A stretch of DNA of 32,101 bases from an uncultured Collinsella sp. (lineage in GTDB: Bacteria; Actinomycetota; Coriobacteriia; Coriobacteriales; Coriobacteriaceae), in the NCBI GenBank assembly GCA_934654795.1, contig CAKUGT010000017.1, positions 1-32,101 on the forward strand, given 5' to 3'. How positions within the stretch are numbered: the stretch's first letter is position 1; every line of letters begins with the position of its first letter. The position numbers and the translations under genes are program-made. The notes beneath the pieces were generated by a model. The model was not told the origin of the DNA. It did not search any database and saw only the letters and a list, made by a program, of their open reading frames with translations. Shown here piece by piece: positions 1 to 8,048 of the stretch.

Positions 1-1
1 G

Positions 2-154
2 CGCGCCGAGGTGCCGTATTCGCTGCGGATGTCCATCGGATACGCGCGGGTCGGCGATGGGGTCGATACCTGGCAAGGCTTACTTCGCGCCGCCGATGCA
101 GAGCTCTACTGCGTTAAGGCCGAGAAGAAGAAAGCCGGCGTTCAGATTCGCTAG
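2..154 (+). CDS. C-terminal end of a GGDEF-domain protein (partial)
   Basis: The first 50 codons of the window are open in one frame and end in TAG; the start lies outside. The peptide has the hallmarks of the end of a GGDEF (diguanylate cyclase) domain: an SIGYA strand, then about 20 residues later the helix ADAELYCVKAEKKKAG, matching the family pattern AD-x-ALY-x-AK. GGDEF domains make cyclic di-GMP from two GTP, but the GGDEF signature itself is outside the window, so activity cannot be judged. The gene ends at a strong hairpin terminator starting 7 bp after the stop. Family call is fairly confident, function only inferred. Confidence 0.72.
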   Translation, partial: RAEVPYSLRMSIGYARVGDGVDTWQGLLRAADAELYCVKAEKKKAGVQIR

Positions 155-160
155 TAAAAA

Positions 161-196
161 GGGGCGCACGACCGTTGAGTCGTGCGCCCCTATTTC
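161..196. terminator. Bidirectional intrinsic terminator
   Basis: A perfect 12-bp stem (161-172 with 179-190, loop 173-178) is flanked by A5 on the left and a T-rich tail on the right. It can end the GGDEF gene on the plus strand and the DMT transporter transcript on the minus strand, where it is followed by a run of five T. Confidence 0.9.
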
Positions 197-206
197 TTAC
201 GAAGGC

Positions 207-260
207 CTAGTAGCGGCTGTCGAAGATGCGCCCCGTCTTTTTCTCGGAACGCGGTAGCTC
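207..260 (-). pseudogene. 3' remnant resembling phenylacetate-CoA ligase (PaaK-like)
   Basis: Between the stop of the DMT transporter and the shared terminator, the minus strand reads ELPRSEKKTGRIFDSRY then TAG, in a different frame from the transporter. This resembles the conserved C-terminus of phenylacetate-CoA ligase family enzymes, where a proline-arginine-serine-glu segment precedes a lysine-rich stretch and R-(V/I)-(F/I)-D-x-R. Only about 17 codons are recognisable and no start or ribosome binding site belongs to them. It is best read as the tail of a lost gene sitting just before its old terminator. The match is from memory of the family and the piece is very short. Confidence 0.4.
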
Positions 261-261
261 G

Positions 262-1197
262 CTAGGCCTTTTTAGGTTTGTTAACGATGATGATGCCGCC
301 GCAGACCAACAGCAGGGCAACGATAACGGTAACGGGGCTCGTGCCGGCGCCCTCGCCGAGCAGCAGCGCGCTCAACAGCACGCCAAAGACCGGGTTCATA
401 AACCCAAAGACCGAGACGCGGCTAACGGGGTTGACGGCAAGCAGGCGCGACCACAGCGAGTAGGCGACCGCAGAGATAAGCGCCATATAGACGATGAGCG
501 CGATGGCGGGGGCAATTGCCGTGGGGGAGAGCACGCCGCCCATCAAAAAGCCGATCATGGTGAGGACGAGGCCGCCGACCAAGAACTGCCAGCCGGCAAG
601 CAAGACGCCGTCGTGCTCGCGCGAGAAGATACCGATCAGGCAGGTCGAAAGGGCGCCCGCGACGGTGGAAGCCAAGATGAAGCCCTCGCCGTCGAGCGTA
701 AAGCCAAAGGTGCCGTCCGCGCCTGAAAGGTTAACGAGTGCGACGCCGGCGAAGCCCAACACGCAGCCGAGCACCTTGGCCGCATCGAGCTTTTCGGTGC
801 GGAATGCCAGGGCGGCAAAGAGAATGGCCAAGAAGTTGGCGCTGGCCTCGATGATGGAGCTCGACATGGCACTTGCTCGGGAGAGACCCAGATAGAAAAA
901 GAAGTACTGCCCGATAGTCTGGAAGAGCGACAAGACAAAGATGGGCTTGATGTCGCGCGCTTGCGGTATGAGGGGGCGGCGTTGGGCCGCGCTCATCCCA
1001 ACGATAACCAGCATGCCGGCAAGCGTAAAGCGTAAACCTGCAAAGAGCAGCTGCGAAGCGCTATCGTGCGCTGGGATACCAAAGAGTGCGTAGCCGATCT
1101 TGATGCAGGGAAAGGCCGATCCCCAGAGTGCACAGCAAACAAGACAGCCCAGGATGAGTCCGGGCAGGGTGGCGAGATACGGCTTGCGGCTTTGCAT
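262..1197 (-). CDS. DMT superfamily transporter (EamA family)
   Basis: This encodes a 311-residue integral membrane protein with about ten hydrophobic segments arranged as two EamA repeats (roughly residues 15-150 and 175-305), the usual length and layout of drug/metabolite exporters. The early CALWGSAFPCIKIGY segment is typical of the first EamA helix. Family members export amino acids, metabolites or drugs; the substrate cannot be told from sequence. The start at 1197 is chosen over an upstream ATG at 1239 because AGGAAGG lies five bases before it and the upstream codon falls inside a terminator hairpin. The C-terminus is a lysine-rich cytoplasmic tail (NKPKKA). It lies 99 bp downstream of purL, behind a strong terminator, so it probably has its own weak promoter or depends on readthrough. 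Confidence 0.88.
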   Translation of the reverse strand: MQSRKPYLATLPGLILGCLVCCALWGSAFPCIKIGYALFGIPAHDSASQLLFAGLRFTLAGMLVIVGMSAAQRRPLIPQARDIKPIFVLSLFQTIGQYFFFYLGLSRASAMSSSIIEASANFLAILFAALAFRTEKLDAAKVLGCVLGFAGVALVNLSGADGTFGFTLDGEGFILASTVAGALSTCLIGIFSREHDGVLLAGWQFLVGGLVLTMIGFLMGGVLSPTAIAPAIALIVYMALISAVAYSLWSRLLAVNPVSRVSVFGFMNPVFGVLLSALLLGEGAGTSPVTVIVALLLVCGGIIIVNKPKKA

Positions 1198-1221
1198 GAT
1201 GTCCTTCCTGTATGCGCGAAG

Positions 1222-1259
1222 CAAAAAAGAACCCGCCACCGGGGATGTCGGTGGCGGGT
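1222..1259 (-). terminator. Intrinsic terminator after purL
   Basis: On the minus strand a perfect 10-bp stem (1250-1259 with 1231-1240, 9-nt loop) is followed by a tail with six consecutive T (1222-1230). It lies 37 bp after the purL stop and separates purL from the transporter gene. Confidence 0.9.
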
Positions 1260-1296
1260 GTTGTTACCCGAGGGGATTGTACCCGATGGGATAGCT

Positions 1297-4200
1297 TTAA
1301 GCGAAGTAGGCCACGCCGCTCTCAAAGATCGGCATGAACTTATCGCCGGGGACATGCTCGGGCACGTTGCGGTACAGGTTGTCGCCGCGACGCTCGGCAT
1401 GGCCCATCTTGCCCAGGACGCGGCCGTCGGGGCTCGTGATGCCCTCGATGGCGAGTGCGGAGCCGTTGGGGTTGACGGAGAGATCCATGCTGGGCTTGCC
1501 GTCCTCGCCCACGTACTGCGTGGCGACCTGGCCGCTGGCGATCAGCTGGGCGAGCACTTCGTCATTGGCGACAAAGCGGCCCTCGCCGTGGCTGATGGCG
1601 ACGGTGTAGGGGTCGTCCAGGCTGCACTGCGACAGCCACGGGGACAAGTTGGACGAGATGCGGGTGCGCACCAGACGGCTCTGGTGGCGACCGATGGTGT
1701 TGAACGTCAGCGTGGGCGCATCGGGCGTGGCGTCGACGATGTCGCCGTAGGGCACCAGGCCGAGCTTGATCAGGGCCTGGAAGCCGTTGCAGATACCCAG
1801 CATCAGGCCATCGCGGGCCTTGAGCAGGTCGCGGACTGCCTCGGTGACCTCGGGAGCGCGGAAGAACGCCGTGATGAACTTGGCGGAGCCGTCGGGCTCG
1901 TCGCCGCCCGAGAAGCCGCCGGGGATCATGACGATCTGGCTTGCGCGGATGCGGCGGGCAAGCTCGTGGGTGCTCTCGGCGACGGCCTCGGGCGTGAGGT
2001 TGTTGATCACGAAGGTGTCGGCCTCGGCGCCGGCGGCGCGGAAGGCACGGGCGCTATCGTACTCGCAGTTGTTGCCGGGGAACACGGGGATAACCACGCG
2101 CGGGCGGGCGATCTTGGCGCCGCCGTACACGTGGATGTCCTTGGCGCGGAAGTCGATGGTCTCGACCTCGGGGGTCTCGTCGGCGCTGCGGTAGGCAAAG
2201 ACGCCCTCGATGCCGCTCTCCCAGGCCTCCTGGAGCTCGGAGAGCTCGATGACTTCGGAGCCGGTGTCGATGACATAGCCCTCGACGGTGGTGCCCAGGG
2301 GCTCGACGACAACGCCGTCGGCGACCTCGGGCAGCTCGGCATCCTCGGCGAGCTCGACGATAAAGCTGCCGTAGAGCGGGGTGAAGAGGCTCTCCACGTC
2401 TACATCCTCGGCAAGCTCGATACCGATCTGGTTACCGACGCACATCTTAAAGAGGCTCTCGGCGCCGCAGCCGTAGCCGGGCGTGGAGATGGCCAGGGCG
2501 TTGCCGGTAGCAGTGAGCGCCTCGACGGCGTCAAACGCGGCGAGCAGCTGCTGAGCATCGGGGCGGTAGTCCTCGCCATAGGTGGCGGGGGCGATGCGGA
2601 CGACGCGGTGCGTGAGGCCCTTGAATTCGGGCGAGACGGCGCGGGCGGCCTTGCCCACGGCGACGGCGAAGCTGATCAGGGTCGGCGGAACGTTGAGCTC
2701 GCCGGCCTCGTCCTCAAACGAACCGCTCATGGAGTCCTTGCCGCCGATGGCGCCGGCACCCAGGTCGACTTGGGCCATGAGGGCGCCCAGGACGGCTGCC
2801 GTGGGCTTGCCCCAGCGCTCGGCCTCGGTGCGCAGGCGCTCGAAGTACTCCTGGAAGGAGAGGTAGGCGCGCTTGTGCTCAAAGCCGGCGGCAACGAGCT
2901 TGGCGATGGACTCGACCACGGACAGGTAGGCGCCCGCAAACTGGTCAGCTTCCATCAGGTAGGGGTTGAAGCCCCATGCCATAGCACTCGCCGTGGTGGT
3001 CTCGCCGTCCACGGGGAACTTGGCGACCATGGCAGAGCTCGGAGTGAGCTGCGTCTTGCCACCAAAGGGCATGAGCACGGTCGCGGCACCGATGGTGGAG
3101 TCGAAGCGCTCGGAAAGGCCCTTGTTGGAGGCGACGTTGAGGTCGGTGACCAGCGAGGTCATGCGCTCGGCAAGCGTGGTGCCAGCCCAGCTGGGCTGCC
3201 ACACGCTACGGGCGCACACGTGGGCGACCTGGTGCTTGGGTGCGCCGTTGGAGTTGAGGAACTCGCGGGACAGGTCGACGATGGCGACGCCGTTCCAGGC
3301 CATGCGCATGCGCGGCTCGGCGGTAACCTCGGCGATAACGGTCGCCTCGAGGTTCTCCTCAGCGGCGTAGCCCATGAACTCCTCGACGTCACCGTCGGCG
3401 ACGGCGCAGGCCATGCGCTCCTGGGACTCGGAGATAGCGAGCTCGGTGCCGTCCAGGCCGTCGTACTTCTTGGTCACGGTGTCCAGGTCGACATACAGGC
3501 CGTCGGCAAGCTCACCCACGGCGACCGAGACGCCGCCGGCGCCAAAGTCGTTGCAGCGCTTGATCAGGCGGCAGGCGTCGCCGCGGCGGAAGAGGCGCTG
3601 CAGCTTGCGCTCGACCGGGGCGTTGCCCTTCTGGACCTCGGCACCCGAGGTCTCGATGGACTCGGTGTTCTGGGTCTTGGATGAGCCGGTGGCACCGCCG
3701 ATGCCGTCACGGCCGGTGCGGCCGCCCAGCAGGATGATTTTGTCGGTGGGGGCGGGGCACTCGCGACGCACGTGGTTTGCCGGAGTAGCGCCCACGACGG
3801 CGCCGACCTCCATGCGCTTGGCCACGTAGCCGGGGTGATAGAGTTCGTTGACCTGACCGGTGGCAAGGCCGATCTGGTTGCCGTAGCTGGAGTAGCCGGC
3901 GGCAGCAGTGGTCACGAGTTTGCGCTGCGGCAGCTTGCCCTCGAGCGTCTCGGAAACCGGGACGGTGGGGTCGCCGGCGCCGGTAACACGCATGGCCTGG
4001 TACACGTAGCTGCGGCCCGAGAGCGGGTCGCGGATGGCACCGCCCACGCAGGTGGCGGCACCGCCGAAGGGCTCGATCTCGGTCGGGTGGTTGTGGGTCT
4101 CGTTCTTAAAGAGGAACAGCCAGTCCTGGTCCTCGCCGTCGACATCGACCTTCACCTTGACGGTGCAGGCGTTGATCTCCTCGGACTCGTCGACATCGGT

Positions 4201-5043
4201 CATGACGCCGGTCTTCTTAAGGTACTTGGCGCCGATGGTGCCCATGTCCATAAGGCAGACGGGCTTGGCGTCGCGACCGAGCTCGTGGCGCATCTCCATA
4301 TAGCGGTCGAAGGCCTGCTGCACCACGGCGTCGTCGATCTTCACGTCGTCCAGGACGGTGCCGAAGGTGGTGTGGCGGCAGTGGTCGGACCAGTAGGTGT
4401 CGATCACGCGGATCTCGGTGATGGTGGGGTCGCGATCCTCATCGCGGAAGTACTGCTGGCAGAAGGCGATGTCCGCCTCGTCCATGGCAAGACCGCGCTC
4501 GGAGATAAAGGCGGCAAGGCCGGCCTCGTCGAGCTCGCGGAAGCCGTCGAGCACCTCGACGGGCGCAGGCTCGGGGGTCTCCATGTACAGTGTCTTGGGC
4601 AGGTCGAGCGAGGCGATGCGCGCCTCGACGGGGTTCACCACGTAGTGCTTGATGGCCTCGACGGCGGCTTCGTCCAGAGCGCCCGAGATCATATAGACCT
4701 TGGCGGAGCGCACGGCGGGGCGCTCGCCCTGGCTGATGAGCTGCACGCACTCACTGGCGGAGTCGGCGCGCTGGTCAAACTGGCCAGGCAGGAATTCGAC
4801 GGCAAAGATGGCGCCATCGCTTGCGGGGAGCTCGTCGTAGGTCACATCGACCTGGGGCTCGCTAAAGACGGTCGGCACGCAGGAGCGGAAAAGCTCCTCG
4901 TCGATGCCCTCGACGTCGTAGCGGTTGATGATCCTCAGGGCCTCGATGCCCTTGATGCCGAGAATCTCGGTCAGCTCGCCCTTGAGCTGCTGAGCCTCGA
5001 CGTCGAACCCGGGTTTCTTCTCCACGTAGATACGAGAGACCAT
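1297..5043 (-). CDS. purL: Phosphoribosylformylglycinamidine synthase, single-chain
   Basis: This 1248-residue enzyme makes FGAM from FGAR, ATP and glutamine, the fourth step of de novo purine synthesis. All parts are in one chain: an N-terminal PurS-like/linker region, two AIRS-type synthetase halves (ETHNHPTEIEPFGGAA near 310; GGKDSMSG near 765), and a C-terminal class I glutaminase from about 980. The glutaminase nucleophile is Cys1085 in GICNGFQ, with His1215 and Glu1217 in GHAER completing the triad. The length fits the clade II large form found in clostridia and Coriobacteria rather than separate PurS, PurQ and PurL. The start is the ATG at 5043, preceded by AGGAAGGCAGG; an in-frame ATG at 5151 lacks such a site and adds an unlikely basic extension. 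No other pur gene is nearby. Confidence 0.97.
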   Translation of the reverse strand: MVSRIYVEKKPGFDVEAQQLKGELTEILGIKGIEALRIINRYDVEGIDEELFRSCVPTVFSEPQVDVTYDELPASDGAIFAVEFLPGQFDQRADSASECVQLISQGERPAVRSAKVYMISGALDEAAVEAIKHYVVNPVEARIASLDLPKTLYMETPEPAPVEVLDGFRELDEAGLAAFISERGLAMDEADIAFCQQYFRDEDRDPTITEIRVIDTYWSDHCRHTTFGTVLDDVKIDDAVVQQAFDRYMEMRHELGRDAKPVCLMDMGTIGAKYLKKTGVMTDVDESEEINACTVKVKVDVDGEDQDWLFLFKNETHNHPTEIEPFGGAATCVGGAIRDPLSGRSYVYQAMRVTGAGDPTVPVSETLEGKLPQRKLVTTAAAGYSSYGNQIGLATGQVNELYHPGYVAKRMEVGAVVGATPANHVRRECPAPTDKIILLGGRTGRDGIGGATGSSKTQNTESIETSGAEVQKGNAPVERKLQRLFRRGDACRLIKRCNDFGAGGVSVAVGELADGLYVDLDTVTKKYDGLDGTELAISESQERMACAVADGDVEEFMGYAAEENLEATVIAEVTAEPRMRMAWNGVAIVDLSREFLNSNGAPKHQVAHVCARSVWQPSWAGTTLAERMTSLVTDLNVASNKGLSERFDSTIGAATVLMPFGGKTQLTPSSAMVAKFPVDGETTTASAMAWGFNPYLMEADQFAGAYLSVVESIAKLVAAGFEHKRAYLSFQEYFERLRTEAERWGKPTAAVLGALMAQVDLGAGAIGGKDSMSGSFEDEAGELNVPPTLISFAVAVGKAARAVSPEFKGLTHRVVRIAPATYGEDYRPDAQQLLAAFDAVEALTATGNALAISTPGYGCGAESLFKMCVGNQIGIELAEDVDVESLFTPLYGSFIVELAEDAELPEVADGVVVEPLGTTVEGYVIDTGSEVIELSELQEAWESGIEGVFAYRSADETPEVETIDFRAKDIHVYGGAKIARPRVVIPVFPGNNCEYDSARAFRAAGAEADTFVINNLTPEAVAESTHELARRIRASQIVMIPGGFSGGDEPDGSAKFITAFFRAPEVTEAVRDLLKARDGLMLGICNGFQALIKLGLVPYGDIVDATPDAPTLTFNTIGRHQSRLVRTRISSNLSPWLSQCSLDDPYTVAISHGEGRFVANDEVLAQLIASGQVATQYVGEDGKPSMDLSVNPNGSALAIEGITSPDGRVLGKMGHAERRGDNLYRNVPEHVPGDKFMPIFESGVAYFA

Positions 5044-5191
5044 TGGTTCCTGCCTTCCTGATCGGTTGGGCGTACGGTACGGTATGCGGCAGCGGTCGGT
5101 TTGCGGGGCAAGCCTCGCGGTCGCCTTGAGCCACATGTTTGTAAACCTCACTATGATACGACAGCTCGCGGCGCGTTGAGGACGGCGAGGG

Positions 5192-5200
5192 TGCTACAGT
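5192..5200 (+). promoter_or_regulatory. Candidate extended -10 promoter for the antiporter
   Basis: TGCTACAGT fits the TGn-TATAAT extended -10 pattern, 27 bases before the antiporter ATG. No good -35 sits 17 bp upstream; a TTGAGG is only 13 bp away. The site lies in the divergent region between purL and the antiporter. Confidence 0.35.
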
Positions 5201-5227
5201 GAAGCGCAAACAAGAGAAAGGCATCAC

Positions 5228-6790
5228 ATGGCATTCGTTTCGCTCGCCATCATCGCGCTCGTGGCCTTTGCAAGCCCCTTCATCGCCTCGGCGATTCCTG
5301 GAAAACCCGTTCCCGAGACGGTCTTTTTGCTCGTGCTCGGCGCAGTGCTGGGACCTCATATGCTCGGCGTCATCCATGTGGATGCCGAGGTCTCGCTTGT
5401 GTCAGAGCTCGGTCTGGCATTTTTGTTCCTGCTTGCCGGCTTTGAGATCGACCCAAAGAACATCACGGGCGTCGAGGGGCGCTACGGTATGGCCACGTGG
5501 GTTGTCACATTTTGTATCGCCTGGCTTGCCGTGCGCTTTACCCCGTGGTTCTCGGTCAGCCATTTCGACGGTATCGCCGTGACGCTCGCCTTGACCTCGA
5601 CGGCGCTTGGAGCGCTCATGCCCATCTTGCGCGAGCGGTTGCTTGCCGGAACGCGCGTCGGTGATTCGATTCTCGCCTATGGTACGTGGGGCGAGCTCGG
5701 CCCCGTGCTCGCCATGTCGGTACTGCTGTCTGCCCGTACGGGTATCGAGACGCTGCTGATCTTGGGCCTGTTCGCCGTGGTGTGTGTGCTGCTTGCCGTG
5801 GTTCCCAGCCGCTCCAAACGCGTCGGCAGCCGCTTCTTTGCGTTTGTCGAGGAGCGCGCCGATACCACGTCGCAGACCTTCGTGCGCCTGACGGTGCTTA
5901 TTTTGGTCACGCTCGTGGCGTTCTCGGCCATCTTTAGCCTCGATATCGTGTTGGGCGCTTTTGCCGCCGGCTTCGTCCTGCGCTATATCATCCCCGAGGG
6001 CAACCATACGCTCGAGACCAAGCTCGACGGCCTGGCCTACGGCTTTTTGATCCCGGTGTTCTTTACCGTGTCGGGCGCAAAGATCGATCTGACGGCCGTG
6101 GTGTCGCGCCCCGGGCTGCTCGTGGGCTTTATCGTGGCGTTGTTGATTATTCGTGCCGTACCCATTCTTATTTCTATGAGCATTTGTCCTGCGACGCGCG
6201 ATGTGTCGGCGTATGGTCGCATTACCGTGGCCCTGTACTGCACCACGGCGCTGCCGATCATCGTTGCCGTGACGAGCGTGGCCGTCAACGCGGGCGCGCT
6301 GTCGCAAGATATTGCGTCGGTCATGGTTGCCGCCGGTGCCATCACGGTATTCTTGATGCCGCTGCTCGCGCAGCTCTTCTACCGCGTGGTCGACGCCGCG
6401 CCGGTCGCCGCCGTGGCAGAGGTTGCCGAGCATCCATCCGATGCGCTCGACATCTTGCGTGCCCACCACGACCTAGCGAGCCTGCTCGCGCGCGAGCATG
6501 AGCTGCTGACTTCGCATGGCCATGGTCGCGTATTCGAGGGCCTGCCTACGCTCGATACGATTGCCGAGCGTCTTTCCGCCGAGGCGGCGAGCGGCCACAT
6601 CGATGCCCGCATCGTGGACGCGGCGCACCTGCTTGCCGATAAGACCTATGGAGACGAGGTCGACCCGTCCGAGCTGACCCAGCGCGAGCGTCGCCGCCTG
6701 GAGCGCGCCAAGCTCGCCGTACGCGAATACCGCCGCCGCATGCTGGAGCTCTATGCGAGCGATGAAGCCCAGGACGACGACGGCAAATAA
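5228..6790 (+). CDS. Cation:proton antiporter, CPA2 family
   Basis: This 520-residue protein has about twelve hydrophobic segments in residues 3-385, matching the Na+/H+ exchanger domain of the CPA2 (KefB/GerN-like) family, then a hydrophilic tail of about 130 residues rich in Arg, Glu and Ala. Typical features are the N-terminal GKPVPETVFLLVLGAVLGP and ELGLAFLFLLAGFEID segments. It probably exchanges Na+ or K+ for protons to control internal pH and ion balance. The tail has no recognisable TrkA-N (KTN) domain and ends in an acidic DEAQDDDGK, so gating, if any, differs from KefB/C. The start is supported by AGAGAAAGG seven bases upstream. It stands alone, divergent from purL. Ion specificity is not predictable here. 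Confidence 0.88.
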   Translation: MAFVSLAIIALVAFASPFIASAIPGKPVPETVFLLVLGAVLGPHMLGVIHVDAEVSLVSELGLAFLFLLAGFEIDPKNITGVEGRYGMATWVVTFCIAWLAVRFTPWFSVSHFDGIAVTLALTSTALGALMPILRERLLAGTRVGDSILAYGTWGELGPVLAMSVLLSARTGIETLLILGLFAVVCVLLAVVPSRSKRVGSRFFAFVEERADTTSQTFVRLTVLILVTLVAFSAIFSLDIVLGAFAAGFVLRYIIPEGNHTLETKLDGLAYGFLIPVFFTVSGAKIDLTAVVSRPGLLVGFIVALLIIRAVPILISMSICPATRDVSAYGRITVALYCTTALPIIVAVTSVAVNAGALSQDIASVMVAAGAITVFLMPLLAQLFYRVVDAAPVAAVAEVAEHPSDALDILRAHHDLASLLAREHELLTSHGHGRVFEGLPTLDTIAERLSAEAASGHIDARIVDAAHLLADKTYGDEVDPSELTQRERRRLERAKLAVREYRRRMLELYASDEAQDDDGK

Positions 6791-6806
6791 CGAGATGCTT
6801 CCCTAG

Positions 6807-6977
6807 GGGAAGGCGCGTCCCACTTTAAAGACCCGAAACGGGATGCAGTTTCCGCGAGAGGCTCGTTGCGGAAAGTGCGTCCCAGAATCGGCGTTCAAAA
6901 CGGGGCACACTTTCCGAAACATGGTCCTGAGGGAAGCTGCGTCTCGGTCTGAGCCGGAATTATGGGACGCAGTTTCC
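6807..6977. repeat. Cluster of six alternating 14-15 bp palindromic repeats
   Basis: Six related units lie in about 170 bp: 6807-6821, 6840-6853, 6870-6883, 6902-6915, 6931-6945 and 6964-6977. The consensus is GGGACGCAGTTTCC or its reverse complement, and the orientation alternates from one unit to the next. The second and third units plus their GCGG/CCGC flanks form a stem of about 16 bp with one mismatch around a 12-base loop. No coding frame explains them. They fill the space between the antiporter and the SDR gene. Confidence 0.7.
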
Positions 6978-6991
6978 TTTTCGAATAGAAG

Positions 6992-7032
6992 AAGGCGCGC
7001 TGCCTGCGGTTGATGCAGACAGCGCGCCTTTT
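6992..7032. terminator. Bidirectional terminator between antiporter and SDR gene
   Basis: An 11-bp stem (6992-7002 with 7020-7030) carries a further short helix in its loop and is followed by TTTT on the plus strand and by a T/C-rich tail on the minus strand. It sits between two convergent genes, so it can serve both. Confidence 0.75.
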
Positions 7033-7074
7033 GCGTTGAGCTCTGTTGAGGTTCGAAGCCGAAACTTTCGACCT

Positions 7075-7824
7075 TTAGGAGCGGGCTGCTCCGTCGACGG
7101 GGAGGATGGCGCCCGTGACATAGGAGGACATGTCGCTCGCCAGGAAAACGAAGGCGTTGGCAACGTCCTCGGGCTCGCCCATGCGACCGAGCGGAATAGT
7201 GGCGATGATGGGCTTGATGACCTCTTCGGGCAGGTTGGCGACCATATCGGTCTTGGTTACGCCTGGGGCAACGGCGTTGACGCGGATGCCCATGGGGGCG
7301 AGCTCGCGCGAGAGCGACTGGACCATGCCGTTGACGGCAAACTTGGACGTGGGGTAACCGACGCCGGAGGGCTGGCCGTACTTGGCGACCATCGAGCTTG
7401 TGGTAGTGATGGTGCCGCCGTGGCCGGCCTCGGTCATGATCTTGGCGGCAGCTTGGTGACCGTTAAAGACGGCGACGACGTTGAGGTCCATGACCTTTGC
7501 AAACTCTTCGGCCGTGTAGTTCAAAAGGGGAGAGCGCTGGGAGATGCCGGCATTGTTGACGACGGTGTCCAAGCCGCCCATATCGTCGGCAGCCGCGGCG
7601 AAGGCCTCGGTTACGGCCTCGAGTGAGGTGAGGTCGCAGGAACGGCCCCAGATCTTGGCCTCGGGATAGGCTGCGGTCAGCTTCTCAACGGCGGCGTCGG
7701 CGGTCTCCTGGCGAGAGCCAAAGACGGTGACGGCAGCGCCTTCCTCAATAAAACGGCAGGCGATGGCATAGCCGATACCGCGCGTGCCTCCGGTGATGAT
7801 TGCTTTCTTGCCCTCGAGCAACAT
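7075..7824 (-). CDS. SDR family NAD(P)-dependent oxidoreductase (FabG-like)
   Basis: This encodes 249 residues, the usual length of a classical short-chain dehydrogenase. The nucleotide-binding TGGTRGIG is at 11-18, NNAG at 90-93, the catalytic Ser near 144, Tyr157 and Lys161 in the YPTSK motif, and a C-terminal GAILPVDGA typical of the family. It is close to 3-oxoacyl-ACP reductase, but no fatty acid synthesis genes are nearby, so the substrate could equally be a sugar, polyol or steroid. The start at 7824 has GGAGG five bases upstream; an in-frame ATG at 7863 does not. It is monocistronic, between two terminators. Confidence 0.9.
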   Translation of the reverse strand: MLLEGKKAIITGGTRGIGYAIACRFIEEGAAVTVFGSRQETADAAVEKLTAAYPEAKIWGRSCDLTSLEAVTEAFAAAADDMGGLDTVVNNAGISQRSPLLNYTAEEFAKVMDLNVVAVFNGHQAAAKIMTEAGHGGTITTTSSMVAKYGQPSGVGYPTSKFAVNGMVQSLSRELAPMGIRVNAVAPGVTKTDMVANLPEEVIKPIIATIPLGRMGEPEDVANAFVFLASDMSSYVTGAILPVDGAARS

Positions 7825-7895
7825 GGTGCCTCCATTCTTCGGGGGTGTGGACGTACGCAGCACAGCATAGTGGCGGCCAAAAACGAGCGTGTTCT

Positions 7896-7934
7896 CTTAT
7901 CGGTGAACGGTACCCTCGGTTGTCAATGAACGGT
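7896..7934 (-). promoter_or_regulatory. Candidate promoter of the SDR gene with repeated TGAACGGT
   Basis: On the minus strand TTGACA (7921-7926) lies 19 bp before GATAAG (7896-7901), slightly long spacing. The plus strand carries TGAACGGT twice, at 7904-7911 and 7927-7934, offset 23 bp or about two helical turns. One copy lies in the spacer and the other just upstream of the -35, which would suit a regulator binding one face of the DNA. Confidence 0.4.
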
Positions 7935-7982
7935 CAAGTTGTTCAAACGTAAGCCACGCCGATGTGCCTCGAGCGCCCAAAC

Positions 7983-8015
7983 AAAAAGGCTCCCGTCCAA
8001 TACCGGACGGGAGCC
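7983..8015 (-). terminator. Intrinsic terminator after homoserine dehydrogenase
   Basis: An 11-bp perfect stem (8005-8015 with 7988-7998, 6-nt loop) is followed on the minus strand by five T. It begins 34 bp after the hom stop codon. Confidence 0.92.
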
Positions 8016-8048
8016 CCTCAACATATATGTCGTATACCGAAGACCGAA

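Noticed and set aside
1066..5061. Long plus-strand frames (872 and 429 codons) opposite purL
   Set aside because: They are antisense shadows of a high-GC gene: full of Gly, Ala, Asp, Leu and Val repeats, without ribosome binding sites or domains, while purL on the other strand has complete catalytic motifs.
6807..6977. CRISPR array in the antiporter-SDR interval
   Set aside because: The repeats are only 14-15 bp, alternate in orientation and are degenerate, and no cas genes are present.
7036..7626. Plus-strand frame opposite the SDR gene
   Set aside because: It lacks a start site and is the Gly/Asp/Val-rich shadow of the dehydrogenase frame.
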